From: Prinia subflava
Taxonomy: Eukaryota; Chordata; Aves; Passeriformes; Cisticolidae
NCBI RefSeq assembly: GCF_021018805.1
Contig: NC_086250.1
Location: 66,599,322 to 66,663,321 of the forward strand
Length of the DNA: 64,000 bases
Direction: 5' to 3'
The position numbers were made by a program, and so were the translations under genes. The notes under the pieces were generated by a model. That model was not told the DNA's origin. It saw only the letters and a list, made by a program, of their open reading frames with translations, and ran no database searches. Positions 26,815 to 40,617 of this stretch are shown here, piece by piece; within the stretch, counting starts at the first letter, position 1, and each line of letters begins with the position of its first letter.

Positions 26815-27500
26815 CTCCCTCCTCCCCCGCCGCGGAGCGCCCGCGCACCCCTTCCCGGGGCCGGGGGTGCTGCTGGGGATCACCGCCCCCCGCTCCTGCC
26901 GGACACCTCCGAGCCCCGGCCGCGGGCTGCCCCTGGCCCTGCGCCGCGCCTGCAGCCGGGCATAACCCCGGGGCTGTCGGACACCGCGGCCCCGCCGGCC
27001 GCCCGCCCCGGCAGCCGGCACCGCCAGAGCCGGGAGGAGGGGCCGCCAGCGGGGAGGAGGAGGAGCGGCGGGGGGAGGAAGGCTGGCAGCGCAGGCGCAC
27101 GCTGCCGAGGCTGCTCCGGCTCCGGCGTGGCGAGGGGAGCGCGGAGCACCCTCCGGCTGCATCCTCCATCCTTCCATCTCAGCGGCCCCAAAACCTCCGC
27201 GGCGGCGGCGAAACCCGCAGGCACCGCCGGCAGCTGCTGGGGGGCTCGGCGGCATACCCGCCTGGACCCTCTGGTTTCGATGGGCACCGGGACGGGAGCG
27301 GCGCTGTGGGGTGGAATCCCTCCTTCCCCAGCCCCGCCGTGGGTGCTGGCCTGTATCCCCCGCCTCTCCCGCCTGGGTGCTGGCACCTCTCTCCCTATGG
27401 GGTGCCTGCACCCATCTCGCTGCTCCTCGCACGCTGAGGGTGCCCCGTGTCCCCCCTCAGGGCGGGATCCCACCGGGCAGGATGCGCGCTCAGCCCATGG

Positions 27501-30500
27501 CCAGAGCAGGCAACGACCTGCTCAGTGAGACGGGAAAGCTGCTTATTCGTGGCCTGACCCAAATTACTCTTATCCCCCAGAATTATGCACATTTCTCCCT
27601 CGGTGGTTGTCTTTCAGTCTGAATTTTGTCTCCTGTTCCCCAGCAATGTCCAACTCCTCATTCCTAGTGAAGTGTGTGACTCCCCCAGGCACCGATTGTC
27701 CTCTGCCTCCCTGGCATCTCTGGGCTTGCAGCTCACTTTTCCTGCTCCCTCCTGAGTCTTCTTTTCTGCCTCCTCCTACCTAGCAAACCCCAGCACAGGG
27801 CTTCCCATGGCTAGCACAAGATGTTCCTGTCCTTATTGATCCACTTTTCAGACTCCAGTACAGAGCCCTTTTGCTTCTTTTTTTTTTTTTTTTTTTTTTT
27901 TCTTTTTTTTTTTTTTCTTTTTTTTTTTTTCTTTTATTTCAATTCATGGAGTGGCGTTTTTTCAGTAATTTTACTGCAGTTCTTGCTCACCATGATTCAG
28001 GTTTGACTCTGCTTTTATTCACATCCTGGAAGAGATGTGAGGTATAAGGGCAGAGTCAGATCTTTTTGTCATGCAAGTCCTCTGTCCGTCCCTGGCTGGT
28101 GTCATTGCTGTGACCGTATGCTAACACAAAAAATGGTTCAATTTGCTCATTTTATGTCATTTGAGACCCTTGCTGGGGCAGTCAGGAAGGGAGCTCAGTG
28201 ATGCTCTGCTAATGGAGACAAGTTTGCAATTTCCCTTTGTTCTTGCAGAGAGCCTTGCTCTGATTTTAGCTCCAGCTGGAGGAAGGAAAGTGGGTTATGG
28301 TGCTTCCATCAAAGCCCCATCGCTCACCAGGGTGCCAAACAAAGCACCTTGTGTAATCAGTTACGTGAAAAAAATCAAATTATCTTTCCAGAAGAAGTGG
28401 AAAACAGGATAGAAGCCCTGCTGCTGCTTTATGTTTTGTGCTTCTGCACTGGGTAGGTGACAAGGTTGGTCCCAAGGATTTCTTGCTCACCTTAACTGCA
28501 GGATAAAATCCAGTGTCTCAGGAGCACTGATTTTAGCTGGAGCAGCATTTCTCTTCACCTTTGGTAAAATAAAACACACAAAACTGCAGGCACTCGCAGG
28601 ATGCAGCAAGGGACTTGCTCTGAAAGTATATGGGAAAAAATATATTGGTGGGATACAGCATGCATTTCATGAAAATGGGTACAAGGTCAACCTGCAGAAA
28701 AGTGCACTTCTTGTTCTAGGTGCTGACCTCGAGTAAGAATTCAGAGTGGGAAGCAGATCTGGGGGGCTGCTGGCAGAATTCTCTGCAGTGTGGAGTTGCT
28801 GCTGCTGATTCCCAGGGACCCTCCAGGAGGCAATGAGGCCAGCAGGAGTCAGTTCAGGTGAGCAGAACTTCCATACAGCACAGGGATGGGTGAGAAAATG
28901 GAGTATCAGTGTGCTTTGTCAGCTGCTCTGTCACCCTTTTGCATCACTAAATTATTTAATCTTAAAACTCAGAGAGGGGTGAAGTCAATTTACAAATAAA
29001 AGGCTACATACTGTTTTTCAGGACTAACTGTGTTACCAAAGCTTTTTTACTGTCCTCTGTGGGACTTGCTGTCTTCCTAGCAAGAACAATCACTAGGATC
29101 TGAGATTATTTTTTTTGTCTTATGTTTCCAAATGACACCAGGTCCAGAAATTACCCAGTCTTTAAAAGCAATATCATCACTTTGGTTGCTGTGCTATTTG
29201 AAGAGGATCTGAAATGCCTGTGATTTTAAATCCTGAAGAGCTTACCTGAAAGCAGGATGGCAGAAATTCTGCAGTGCATAGTAAGAATGTGGTCAGCAGA
29301 AAATAAAAAGTATACTGTTTAAAAAATTAATGAGTTCAGATTGACATGAACAAATGAAGTAGAGGAAAGCAGTGTGGGATTTGAGACATATTGTGTAATG
29401 TTATTATAAAAAAAAGTAGCACCTATGTATAAGGTAGCAGAGATAAAGGAGATTTAAATCTAGTAAGAACAGATAGCAGGGCATGAAACAGAGTTTTGAG
29501 ATCTGTATCTGAAATATTTTGAGTCAAGTGAGGAGATACAAAACTAATTCAGAAGATTTATGCAATCTCACTTATGAACAATTGCCCAGCTCAACTGCGT
29601 TAAAGTACAAAAGAAAAAGAAAGGAAAAAACCAAAGTAGTGAGTAATAATTCATACTGTAATGTGTTTCAAGCTACATCTCCCCTATTGCCTGAATTTTA
29701 TTGTGCATCAGCCTGGTATAAGTTAAAGAGGTAAAAGTATACCTTTATACTGCTATCCTAAGTTGTGCCCAGAAAAAAACCAGCAGCTTGCAGGCACTTA
29801 GATCTGTAAACAGTTCTTCCTGTCACCATCAAGATGCTGAAAGTTAATCATGGACTTTAATGTTTGCAAAGCTCAAGCCATAGGTTTCCCCGGTAGCCAC
29901 TGAGCTGGGGCAGGGAAAGAGCCATATGTCACTGGTGTTAATGACACCAAGTGAAAGGGACAATTAGATGGCTGCCAGCTCCTGTTTGGATGGCAGCAAT
30001 TAGTAACTCCACTTGGGATTAGTCAGGTCTGTAGGCTGGCAGTGGCTTTCGTGGGAATACATCACACTGTCAATGAAGCTCTTAACCCTTTTCTGCTCTG
30101 CCTGTTTCTGGTGAAATCGCCTAAAAAACCTTGCCTGCACACACATTTCACTGCAACTTTTGGAAAAGCTAACCAACATAAAGCAATTTCATGGAGTTTC
30201 TCCACTAAAACTCATTTTCTAACATTGCTGACTGTCCATGGTTAAATTTTGTGATTGCTCTACAAGAGTAACTGCTTTCCTACAGAAGGTAACATTCTTT
30301 TAGCTTGATAATATGTCCATCAGTGAGCTCTACTGCAGTATGTACTGCTCAGACTTCTTCTTTCTCTTGTGAACCATATATTTTCCCATATAACCTGGTC
30401 ATCTGTGTACTTTCCATGAGGGAATACTTTATCTAAGACAAAAATTAACACTCTTTCAAAACATTGTGTCATCCTGGTGCTTTACAGAGTGCGGTTCAAA

Positions 30501-32796
30501 AAAGCCGTAAAATATGTGCTTGCTCTTACAAGCATTCATACTTTTGGACTTCCAAACTTTTCAAGCTCTTTGGAAATTCAAGATACGCAGCAATACTAAG
30601 AGAATGTTTATACCCAGGCCTCTGGTTCTGCTCTGACTTACTTAGACATCACTTATACTTTCAAGTAATTCAAGGACTATCGTGACTCCATCCTAGAATA
30701 ATCTGGAGAACCCAGCTGAGAAAGCTGAGGTGATGGCTAAGCAGTCACTGTAAAAAATGAGTGATAATTGCAGTGAGATCTCTCTCAGGTTCTCCTGTAG
30801 CCCGTGGAAGAACCCAGTGCTGGGATTCACCTCACTTTGTACACCTCACTTTGCTTTGTACAAGCTCACTCACAGCTTGTAGGGTTTTGGGAGTACTATT
30901 CACCTTCCCCTAAAAAATAAGTCATAAAAACATCAGAAACCTTTTTCTAAAGGATACCTGACAGCTGAAAGGGTACCTGACAGTGACATCCAGAGCTGAA
31001 GCTGAAGGTAGCCTTCATGAGCCATTGTTTTAATCATCTGTTTGAGGAGGAGTTGAATGTCTTTTCTCTCCATTAACTGCACAGGTAGTTCTGATGTAGA
31101 TACCTATTCATTTTGCAATGCAAATGAAATGATTTTCTGCTGTCTAGTGAGTGTCCTCTTTAAACAAGGTTCACATCCTCCAGCTTTGAGGGTGTATTAA
31201 TTGGCACATGTCTGACTGGTTTATACCCTACCCTCAGTCCCACCTGCACCCAAACCAGAGCCCAGCACAGGGAAAGGGACGTGGCACAGGGGTTGCTGGG
31301 CTGTGTGATGCAGTTGTGAAGCTTTATCACATAGCTGTGGCCTCCTGATGTAAACTTGAAAAACAAGGAAACAAGTCTTCCTGGATAGAGAAAAGCCAGG
31401 ATCAGCTTGTACTGCCTTTTCACAATTCCCACTCCTGTATGTAACATTCAGGATTTATCCCTTTCCCTCCTTTGCTCTTCAATGCTGTATTTTAACCTCT
31501 CTTCCCTAGAGATGTTTAGAGTGCCTGTATTTTGCTTTTCTAGCAAACCTCATCTTTTGAATCACTTTAAACCTCTTGGAGCCTTCCATTTGTGATCTCT
31601 TTGTTCATCCTTTCCCTCATTGTGACTCTGGTAGAATTTTCCTGTAAATCTTGCTCTTGGCTTGGCACTAGAATAGCTCCTTGAATACAATTTAATATGA
31701 GCTGTGCAAAGGTTAGACATAAAAGATCCAAAGCACTTCTGCACCATTTCTATCAACAGGCCTGGAGAAGAGAGTTATAATCTGCCTTGCTTGAATCTGA
31801 ATCACAAGAAATTCAGCTGTAAGAGGGGAATTTCTCTGCCTTTGAGATAGCCAAATGATTTGACAGCTCTTTCTTTGCTTTCTAAACTAAGGGAAAAATA
31901 TTAATTTTCAGTTTTATGATGTATAGACCATCTTATTCTCTTCTCTATAATATATAGGATAAAAAGAGATGATCACTGCAATAAAATCAGTTTTGATTTT
32001 AATCAAATTTGATTTTAAACAATTAAAATTGTTTTGAGGTAAAAGGAATAACAAGGGTAAATATTTCCAAGACAACTGGGGCCAGGCAGCAGGATCAGCA
32101 TCCAAAGTCTTTTACTGCTGCTATTAGGGTTCCTTAGCCATTCATCCACAGGCAGCTTTTCCCAGCAGAGCTATTTGTCTGCTATCTGGTAGCAAGAGGG
32201 TTTTGAGTAATGATGATTCTCTTGACTTTGCATGCAAAATCAAGCCCTGTTAGAGGACTCTCAGGGACTCATGGTGACATGGGTTATGTCCAAAGAGGAC
32301 ATGCCATATGGGGGTGGGGTGAGGGCTGGGTGAGCAATCTGAAAAGTAATGCAGTGTAAACTATTGCAAAGCTAAAATCTGTTCTGCCTGTGTTGATTTG
32401 GTGTGTGAACTCAGTCAGGAGGGGTGAAATGGACTGAAATGCTTTCTGCAGAGGACAACAGATATTTGTGTGACTTTGTATTCATCTCAATAGTGATGCC
32501 AGGTGTATTGAGGCTGATCATGTCCTCTCTAGGCTGGCAAGGACTCTGCAGATGCACTCTGGGCTCAGGGAAAGGGCAGAAAGCAGAGCAGCCCCACACA
32601 GTGCTGCATTTCTGACCAAGGGGTCCCTGTGTTGCCCAACTTCCCCAGTCACCATTTGTCCCTTGTACCATCAAAAAAGTGTCAAGGGCCACTATCCCAC
32701 AGTGTAGTGAGGAGAACTCCCTCTCCCACCTCTCCTATCAGAAACATCTTATTTTTCAAGGAGAAAAAAAATCAAAACATCACAAGGCTTTCATAA
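27501..32796. other. Intergenic sequence upstream of the minus-strand gene
   Basis: Single-copy sequence to the right of CpG island 1. It contains one long T-rich tract (27874-27935) and a 14-bp perfect palindrome, AATCAAATTTGATT, at 32001-32014. No exon, RNA gene or transposon was recognised. Confidence 0.55.
27874..27935. repeat. Poly-T tract interrupted by C about every 15 bases
   Basis: The plus strand has T runs of 24, 14 and 13 bases separated by single Cs at 27902, 27917 and 27931. The ORF across it encodes only a Phe string. It could be a decayed poly(A) tail on the minus strand, but no retrotransposed body was recognised beside it, so it is called simple sequence. Confidence 0.8.
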
Positions 32797-32857
32797 AGTT
32801 CGACCAGACGACCTTTAAAGGTCCCTTCCAACCCAAAACATTTTATGGTTTTATGAT
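32797..32857 (+). mobile_element. CR1 LINE 3' terminus, very short fragment
   Basis: About 60 bases match the extreme 3' end of CR1: GACCAGACGACCTTTAAAGG, then GTCCCTTCCAACCCAAAACA and a terminal repeat TTTTATGGTTTTATGAT. Severe 5' truncation is typical of CR1 insertion by target-primed reverse transcription. It is non-coding. Confidence 0.85.
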
Positions 32858-33608
32858 ACTCTTCTCTGGAAGTAAACAGGGCTCATATTTTCTATTGAGC
32901 TGCCTGATCCTCATGGAAGTTTTGCTATTAGAACAATGCATTTTCAATGGTCTCTCAAAGGTCCTTCTGCTTCCCCTGAATCAATGACAATATCTCCTCT
33001 CTCTTCAAAATCTTCAAAGAAAATATCAGTCCCCAGACTCTCAGGGACATCAATGGGAGCCATCCTGAGCCAACTTTAAAATGCTTTGAAAGTCCCACCT
33101 GTTTGATAAACAGGAATTTTTGTAGATGGGACATATTTTATCACCTTATTATTGCTGTGGTTGGTAGCCAAAATGAATTGAGCTGACACTGCTGATAGCA
33201 CTGACACATGCAATGGCAGCAAATGACTGCAACTCAATATTAACAACAGTATTGACTTTCTGCTCCCAAGAGAGCCTTTGTAAACTTTCAAAACCCAGTT
33301 TTTCCAAATAAAAAAGCACACAACTAAATGTCAGAGATTGTAACAAAGTCATTTTAGTAGAAGCCAGAGGTGTAATTCATCATGTGACTCTGATCTCACA
33401 TATCTGGGTGTGACATTGTGCTGGCCCTACACAAGCATGTGATGGAAATATGACTTTTCAAGGTGACTTCAAGGTGATGCTGTGACCAAGCAGCCTGGAT
33501 CTACTCTGACAGGCTAACCTACATGTCAGTGCAGAGTCCCATTTCCATTTCTGGGGCTGCAGGTGTAAGGAGGATGAAGAAGCAACATGGAAAATTCACT
33601 TGACTCCT
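32858..33608. other. Intergenic gap between two CR1 fragments
   Basis: Single-copy sequence of about 750 bases. The open frames on the minus strand at 33076-33352 are short and unrecognised. I see nothing else here. Confidence 0.5.
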
Positions 33609-33704
33609 AATCACAAAATCATTGAATGGTTTGGGTTGGAAAGATCACCCAGTCCCAGCCCCCCTGCCACGGGCAGGGATGTAACCCACTAAATCAAGCT
33701 GCTC
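33609..33704 (-). mobile_element. CR1 LINE 3' fragment, minus strand
   Basis: Reverse-complement CR1 3' end: TCACAAAATCATTGAATGG, GTTTGGGTTGGAAAGATCAC, then CCCCCCTGCCACGGGCAGGG and a degraded CACTAAATCAAGCTGCTC block. It is the same region of the element as the plus-strand copies, in opposite orientation. About 95 bases remain and it is non-coding. Confidence 0.85.
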
Positions 33705-36700
33705 CTGTGGGTAAGGAGGGATGTAAGGCAAAACAGGGCATGTGCTTTAGATGATTTTGCAGCTATGACAGGGAAAGCTTAAAATGCTCAGTGCTCTTAG
33801 CAACTTTCTTGGTACCTGGGAGCCTTTTGTGTCCATCCTCAGCCCCGGAAGCAATAAATACCCTTAAATGTGTGTGCTAATGCAAAAACCTTTGTAACAA
33901 CCTCCTCTTCTCTGTGCCAGTTACTGCAATTAGATGAGCACATCCAAGTGTCACATGCATCATCTGTCTGAGAAGTTATTTTATCCCAACACGGTGACAG
34001 TCCCCGTTCAGGCTCGCTGTAGCACAGCTCTGGATGAGTCACGGTGCGTTCACCCAGTGCATCAGGCTGGATTATGATTAATTTCTGAAAACAATTTCTG
34101 CAGCCATCTAGATGCTGCAGGCAGATGCCTGGGAGCTCAAAAATAAATGTTGCCTAAACTCTTTGCCCGTCTTGCTGAGTTGACAGCCTCCCTCTCCTCA
34201 AACTCCCACACGTTTTCATTCATTAGCCCCAGCTCACTCTATTGATCCTCATGGAAAAAGAGCAAGCTTTGGGGCCAAACCCATGAGAGGAGCAGCATCG
34301 CCTCTCCTGGGGGCTTTTACTCCTTGTTGAGAGGGAGGACCACTTGTCTGGGGAAAACAGATGTGGAGGACAGCTGGGCTTTGCATAGTTTTGTGCAGGA
34401 GGACGGAGCAGAGTTGAACATTTCTCATCAGCCCTGTCCCCACTCCAGGAGATGTCTCAGAGTCAGCCTTGCTTGCTCCCTGTGTGGTTTCAGGGTGAAT
34501 TGTCTCTTAAAGCATGTACTCTGAGTCCTATAAAGAGTATTATAGCATCTTTAGGAGTATAACCTGTTTCTATCACAAGGAATATTCACAAGGAATATGG
34601 CAATATTTAAATAGGGATTGTACCTTTCTCTGCACGTTTGCTTCTCCAGCTCCCTCAGGATGACGTTGTTTTGACACAAAGTCTCAGTTTGATTTGCTCC
34701 ACAAAATTACTGATTGCTCTGTCAGCACCTTTAAATTTGGTAACACACTGCAGCCTTCAAAATCCACAAAGGTAAATTTGCAATTTAAGGGGTGAGGTGA
34801 TCTATTGCACTATAAATAGCTTGCTGCATTAACATGCTAGTGTTCAAGTGGCACTAAGCTAAGTAGAATACTTTAAATGTAGTTTTTATGCTTTATTAAT
34901 TGTTCCTTCATGAATTTGCTTTCCTTGCTGGGGTTATGCTGCTATCTGAATTTCTCCCCTTCTCTAAAACCACTGCTTAACTTACTACTTAACCAAAGGT
35001 AGTAAGTAATTCCATTTTCCCCCACATCTTTCCCAATGCTCCCTTTCCCTACAAACTGACCTGAAAGAAAATCTTTTGAATTAAAAGTCTGTGAGGCACT
35101 CTGGTTCATCTTAAACCCAGCTCTCTGAACAGATTCCACTCATGTGCCAACCCACTGCCTATGAAGATGCAGCACAGCACAGCAGGGGTGAGTCCCTGAG
35201 AGAGAGTCAAGCGTGGTGGTAAAACAAGAGCTCCAGGGATGTGTTTCCACTCACATCACTGCCACTGACTCATCCCAGATAAAATTTGTTCTTTTGCAGA
35301 TCACCTCAAAACTTACACCTTAGTTAAAGGCTTACTGTGGCTTCTGTTGTCTCAGGGAAGCCACTTTTTATTTATTTCAATGTCTTTCTCTGTAAATTAG
35401 TATTTAATCAGCCTTTGAGATGTTTGGATGAAAAGGACTTCCAGCAGGACAGGAGGGGTTTGTCTGCCAGCTGATTATGGCCAAAAAGGTGCAGTATCTG
35501 GCAAGTAGGATGCAAATCTCTTTGATCCAAGCTGCTATAGAACCATGGATGCTCATGCTGGAGCATTTGTCTCCTTGTCCTTGGCACATGGATGCTCGTT
35601 GCAGCCTAGACCTGCCCAAGAAGAGGTAGAGGATGATCCATGAGGAGCCTGATCCTGGCACAATTAATTAGAGGGGCTTTTAGCCAGGCCAGCAGGGCCA
35701 TGAGGAGGATCAGACATCTCAGGATGGGACCAAAACAGCCCATCCCAGACCAAAAAGATGACAGATCTCTTCCCTTCCTGAGGGATGGAAAGATTTGTTT
35801 AAGAACCTTGTAAAACTATGTATTTACTCATCCCTAGATATTACTGAGAAATAGTGAAGGTGAGGGCAAGGTGAATCTTTAGTACCTCTGACTGTAAAAA
35901 ATACAAGTACTAGCATCATGAGAAACCCACAGACCTGCAAGAGATCAGAGGGAGTGAATTTGAAATTAACTTTGCAAAGTGAGCAGTGTGTTTAAATTAA
36001 TCTCTAAAAATGGGCTTTACCATGGAGGTAAGGTAGAATGTCAGCCTGAGGTTAAAAGCTTTGTCAAAGCAATCTCTGTTTTAAGGCTTAAAGTGACCCT
36101 TGATATTTATCAGAGTAATGAAATCACAGGCCTTTTCAAAAGGCTGATGAGAGGTTGTACTCAGCCCACCCATCATAACAACTGGGTGGTTTTGCTGCAG
36201 CTGAACAACTTGCTTCTCTATCACTTTTCCACCTGCAGGAACAAATCCTCCAGACTGAATACTCTTATTTCCAGGCATATTTCTGCCAAATGTCATATTT
36301 AATTAAATATAGACATATATTTAGATAAATATAGATATTTATTTTGTATTCTTTTATATATAGATATATATATATGTATCTAACATAATACCTATATATA
36401 TATATTTCTGGTGACTGAAATGACCAAACAGGACAGGATAACAGAGGTGACTCAGCCTCTCCTTGCTGTGTCACATCCAGCTGGGCAGAGGCAGACGTCA
36501 CTCCAGGCACAGACACAGCAATGCACTGCCCAGCTGGATGGGCAGGCTGCTGCCCCTCTGGTAATCCATGGATGCCTGAGGCTGAGGATAAACAGGTCTT
36601 TAATTTGCTGAACACGAGACAAACGCAGAAGAGAAAAACTCATGAAGCCAAGCCACAAAGTCCTGTGTCAGAAATATCAAATGAGTAAATGATAATTTCT

Positions 36701-39700
36701 TTCCAAGTACAAATTTCCCTGTCTAGTCAATGAAGGTATCTTATACTGCCAAGTACCTTTTCTTTTCTTTCCTCAGAAAATCACTGGAAAACATTGAAAA
36801 TTTGGAGGAAAAGGAGAACCAACAACATGCCTTTGTCCCTGAGACTGAGGCAAAATGTAGACATTTTGTGAGCACTTGTGTCAGATCACTTGGGTGCTTC
36901 ATCCTGTTCCAGTTGCAGCTGACCCCTCTGCATGGGGGCGAACATGAGCTGGTTTTTTTCCCAAAAAGCTGCTTATCATGGGTACCCCTTTGTGTGTCTC
37001 CAGCAAACACAGGCAAATGGGATCCCATGAATAAAACATCAACCAAAATCAAGTTTTCTGAAGGCATGGAAGCACACGGGGTCAAGAATTGTTCACATCC
37101 TGAAGGTTTAAAAGTAGCACAGCCATTGTGAAGTCTGATTGCACTTTTGTCACCCAACATGCTCATGGTTTTGTGCTGATGGAATACAAGCCTGGCTCAG
37201 GCCAGCTGACCAGGACCTTCTCCATCTCTAACACATTCACCTCACAATTTTCAGACATCTCATTGCCAGCACAGGGGTATCACTGTAAGGTATCACTTTA
37301 AAACTAATAACTGATTTAATATTTTGCATTTTATTAAGTGCTGCTCATTTTACTCTTACCTTAAAGGGTTCTTACTCATTTCAGAGATTTTAAAAGTTCT
37401 TGGCAGAGCGACAGCCGAGGAAAAGCAACATTAAAACAAGGCAGTCTGCTGTGCCAAACATCCTGAAGTGGTGTCAGGAATTCCCAAAGCTGACAATGAG
37501 TTTATGGAGAAGGGATTCTCACTTGCAAACGTCAACCAAAGCTGCTGTAATATCCAACAAGACTGTGTGGGGAGAGGTCATGGGGTCTCCACACAACTGT
37601 AGCACTGAGTTTATAACATATATTTAGTAAGTGAGCTAAGAACAAGTGTGTTTTGTACCAACTGCAGTTTTGATTGAAAAAGACTGTGGGATGATTGTTA
37701 TCTATTGAATTATTGAAGGATTTTGTCCTGTTACACTGATTTGCTAAAAATAGCCTAAAGCTCTCTCTGATTTTTAAGGTGGAGCTGTTGGAGTATCAAA
37801 CATTTGAGAGCCATCTGCTGTGCATTTGGATTTACATGGCTTATTTCAGACATCTGCACTAAAATAGGATGAATGACATCCAACAGACACCCATTTCTTT
37901 CTGGCTAGGACAGTCCTAGGAACTTGGAAATGCAGGTAGCTGTGCTGTAGACACACCTTTGCTCAGGGGCATCCCAAACTCACTGCCTTCAGAGAATGGT
38001 TAAGAATCACTGACATTGCTAAGAATATTTCCACTTGTTCCAATGAGGATTAAAAGTGACCCTACAAAGCTCCTACAAGGCATTTCAGTGGTCTGAGCCC
38101 ATATCAAGTCTGTTGTTTTCACTAAGACTGTATCCAAACATGAGGATATTTCTCCACACTAGGATGCACAAGTAACAGCAGGGATTGATTATTCACAGTT
38201 GGTAAAGCTCAACTGCCCTGTTTGGAATTCGTTATTCTCAAAAACTGTAAAACCTCACAGTTGTCTCCAAAAGGAAACTGAATTTTAAGTGCTTTACAAG
38301 TTTCACAGTGCTTTGATTTTTGGACAGGAAAAAGGGTCTTTTTTTTTTTTTTTCATTTTTTTCTTCTTTGTTGTGGAGAAATGCAGTTATAATGCACAAT
38401 TTATATTAAAATAACATGCCCTCATTGGCATGATATCATTATGCAAATAACTGAAAACAGAGCCCTTCCTAATCTCAGAAACACAGGTCTAGAAGCATTA
38501 TCCAGAACAGGGGTACCTCATCCACATTCCAGGCACTGAAACTCATGGCCTTATGCAGCAGTTCTGGGAGCTGCTTTTATAAAGATCATTATCTTTCTTA
38601 ACCTCTATGCAAAATTTATAATGCTGAGAGCCAGGATTCACTCTCCATCCATCAGGGTAACAATCTGACACTCCTGAACAGCATACATCATTATCCCATA
38701 CAGCAAAGCAATCTATATATATATATTCAGTTTTCTTTTAGATTTACACCAGACAGGTAAAATTCTGGCTTATAGAACCAGTTCTGCCTGCTTAATTCAT
38801 AAAATCATCACCTGAAAATCCACTTTTGCCACCCAAAGATCTGCTTTTAATCACATCATTAGGAGAATCACCTCTCAGATCTGCTGTAAGGCAGAACTGC
38901 CCTGGATTGCCTCAGAGAGTAGCTTGGGACAGAAAATAGCATAAACTGCTCTTTTAGTCTTCACGGTAAACTTGGATTCTTATAACAACATTTCTTCATC
39001 AAACAAAGTAGAGTCAAACCTGCAGACTTACAGAGCAAATGAGTTGTAATTCTGGGGCAAGGAATAAATAGATAACGCAAAGCTGATGGAGAGGGAGCAA
39101 TGTCCCACTTGTGTTTATTTGATAAATTACTTTTTCAGGAAGAAAATACAGGAACATTGACCTGAGACCTGTTCACAGCCAGCTGATTACATGAGCAGAG
39201 TTTTAAATTTGGGTGGAGCCCCACACCATTTTCATGGGAGATTTCAGATGTTATTTCAGGTTATTATCACAAGAGAAAGGACTACAGTGTGACACTGATA
39301 CCTGGGGTTTGCTTCCTACATAGTCCCTGTCAATAGTGATGCTTAAGGATCTTCATAATTTCCTGTTCAAATTTTATTGCCAGAGGAACATTACTGCACA
39401 AGAAGATATAAATCATGTTTCCATGCTCAACTTTTAATCACAGAGGATCTGGGGCTTCCAAATTCTGTTTTGGAAAGTGCAATAAAGAGTGATATAGAGA
39501 GGGAGAATTTACCTCATTAGGAAAAGTTGCATGTATCATGCTAGCTTTTTATATATTTGGGCTTTTTGGTTTTAAGAATTACATAAGAATTCACATGAAT
39601 AGTATTCCCCCTGGATAAAACTGAGAGAAAGGAAATCTCAATGCTGTCATACAGTAAAATACCATCTGTTTCTATTTAAGAAATCCACGATAATGGAACC

Positions 39701-40255
39701 CAAAACACTTTGATCAGATTTTTAATGTGAGTTTTGAATTAGTATTCCAGATCAGCCTCGTAAAAAGTTGGCAGCTCCAAAATTGCATCTCAGCTCCTTT
39801 CCATGACGACCAAGAAAGAAAAAACAATATTTCATTCTGAGAGAACAATAAAAACAGACTTCCCCACAAATTCGATGAGTTTGTTACAGCACAGAAGAAA
39901 ACCCTGACGTGTACTCAGACTGGATGCAGTTACAAACAGCAGATTTGGGTCAGACTGAATGAAATGGCTCTTACTCTGGATGCTCTAATTACAGAGCACT
40001 TAAGAGCCTATTTCTATATATGTAAATGGGATTTTAATATTCCAGCATACTAAGATTGCAGAGTGAATACTGTACAAAATGAAGATTGAGTAGAAAAACA
40101 AAATGACAGAAAGATGCCTCTTCTAGCCCCAAAGATTAGGAACCTCAAAAACAATTTCATGTATGTCAAAATAAATGTCTATGCCTGACTGCAGAGACAC
40201 CACATGACCTTGCAGGGATCTCTTTAATCATAGTAAGACATGGCCAGGGGAATGG
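33705..40255. other. Intergenic sequence
   Basis: About 6.5 kb without a recognised gene or transposon. It includes an AT-rich TA-type block at 36296-36410 and a short poly-T tract at 38340-38353. The overlapping plus and minus open frames at 36.73-37.17 kb have no recognisable content. Confidence 0.55.
36296..36410. repeat. AT-rich TATA/TATAGA low-complexity block
   Basis: About 115 bases consisting almost only of A and T, with short (TA)n runs of four to six units and ATAGATAT words. It is an imperfect dinucleotide repeat; the minus-strand frame through it gives only Tyr/Ile strings. Confidence 0.75.
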
Positions 40256-40617
40256 AACAAGAGGCTGAGGGAAGACCTCATGATGGTCTTCAACATCCTC
40301 ATGAGGGGAAGCAGAGGGGCAGGCACTGATCTCTTCTCTGGTGACCATGACAGCACCCAAGGGAATGGCCTGAAGCTGAGTCAGGGGAGCCTTAGGCTGG
40401 ATATCAGGAAAAGATTCTTCACCCAGAGGGTGGCTGGGCATTGGAATAGAGTCCCCAGGGCAGTGGTCACAGCACCAGCCTGGCAGATTCAAGAAGTGTT
40501 TTGGACAATGCTCTCAGGCACAGGGTGTGACTCTTGGGGTGTCCTGTGCAGGGCCAGGAGTTGGATTCAATGATCCTTGTGGGTCCCTTCCAACTCAGGA
40601 TATTCTGTGATCTTCTG
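40256..40617 (+). mobile_element. CR1 LINE 3' fragment, about 360 bp
   Basis: This covers the end of CR1 ORF2 and the 3' tail. Its landmarks are AAGAGGCTGAGGGAAGACCT, GTCTTCAACATCCTCATGAG, TTAGGCTGGATATCAGGAAA, GGTGGCTGGGCATTGGAATA and GTGGGTCCCTTCCAACTCAG, ending GATATTCTGTGATCTTCTG. It differs from the other plus-strand copies (TTCCAACTCAGGATATT rather than TTCCAACCCAAA), so it probably belongs to a different CR1 subfamily. The reading frame is broken and it is 5'-truncated. Confidence 0.88.

Larger units (their letters stand above)
26070..27500. promoter_or_regulatory. CpG island 1, promoter of the minus-strand gene
   Basis: A stretch of about 1.4 kb in which CG dinucleotides and GC-box-like runs (GGGGAGGAGG, CCGCCCCGG) are abundant, against flanking DNA in which CG is rare. 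It spans the minus-strand signal-peptide exon at 26686-26814 and about 690 bases upstream of its ATG (to the right), which should hold the 5' UTR and core promoter. No clear TATA box is seen, as usual for CpG-island promoters. All six frames are open over long distances, because stop codons are AT-rich; these are not genes. A divergent transcript to the right is possible but not shown. Confidence 0.85.

Noticed and set aside
25949..27169. 406-codon minus-strand open frame in CpG island 1
   Set aside because: It is in a different frame from the signal-peptide exon, reads straight through that exon and its donor, is Ala/Gly/Pro/Arg-rich, and has equally long partners in the other frames. Stop codons are simply rare in such GC-rich DNA.
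26593..27528. 311- and 278-codon plus-strand open frames in CpG island 1
   Set aside because: Low-complexity Pro/Ala/Arg/Ser translations with no domain, antisense to the better supported exon; explained by composition.
27874..27935. Possible poly(A) tail of a processed pseudogene on the minus strand
   Set aside because: No retrotransposed coding body or target-site duplication was recognised beside it; the C interruptions fit simple low-complexity sequence.
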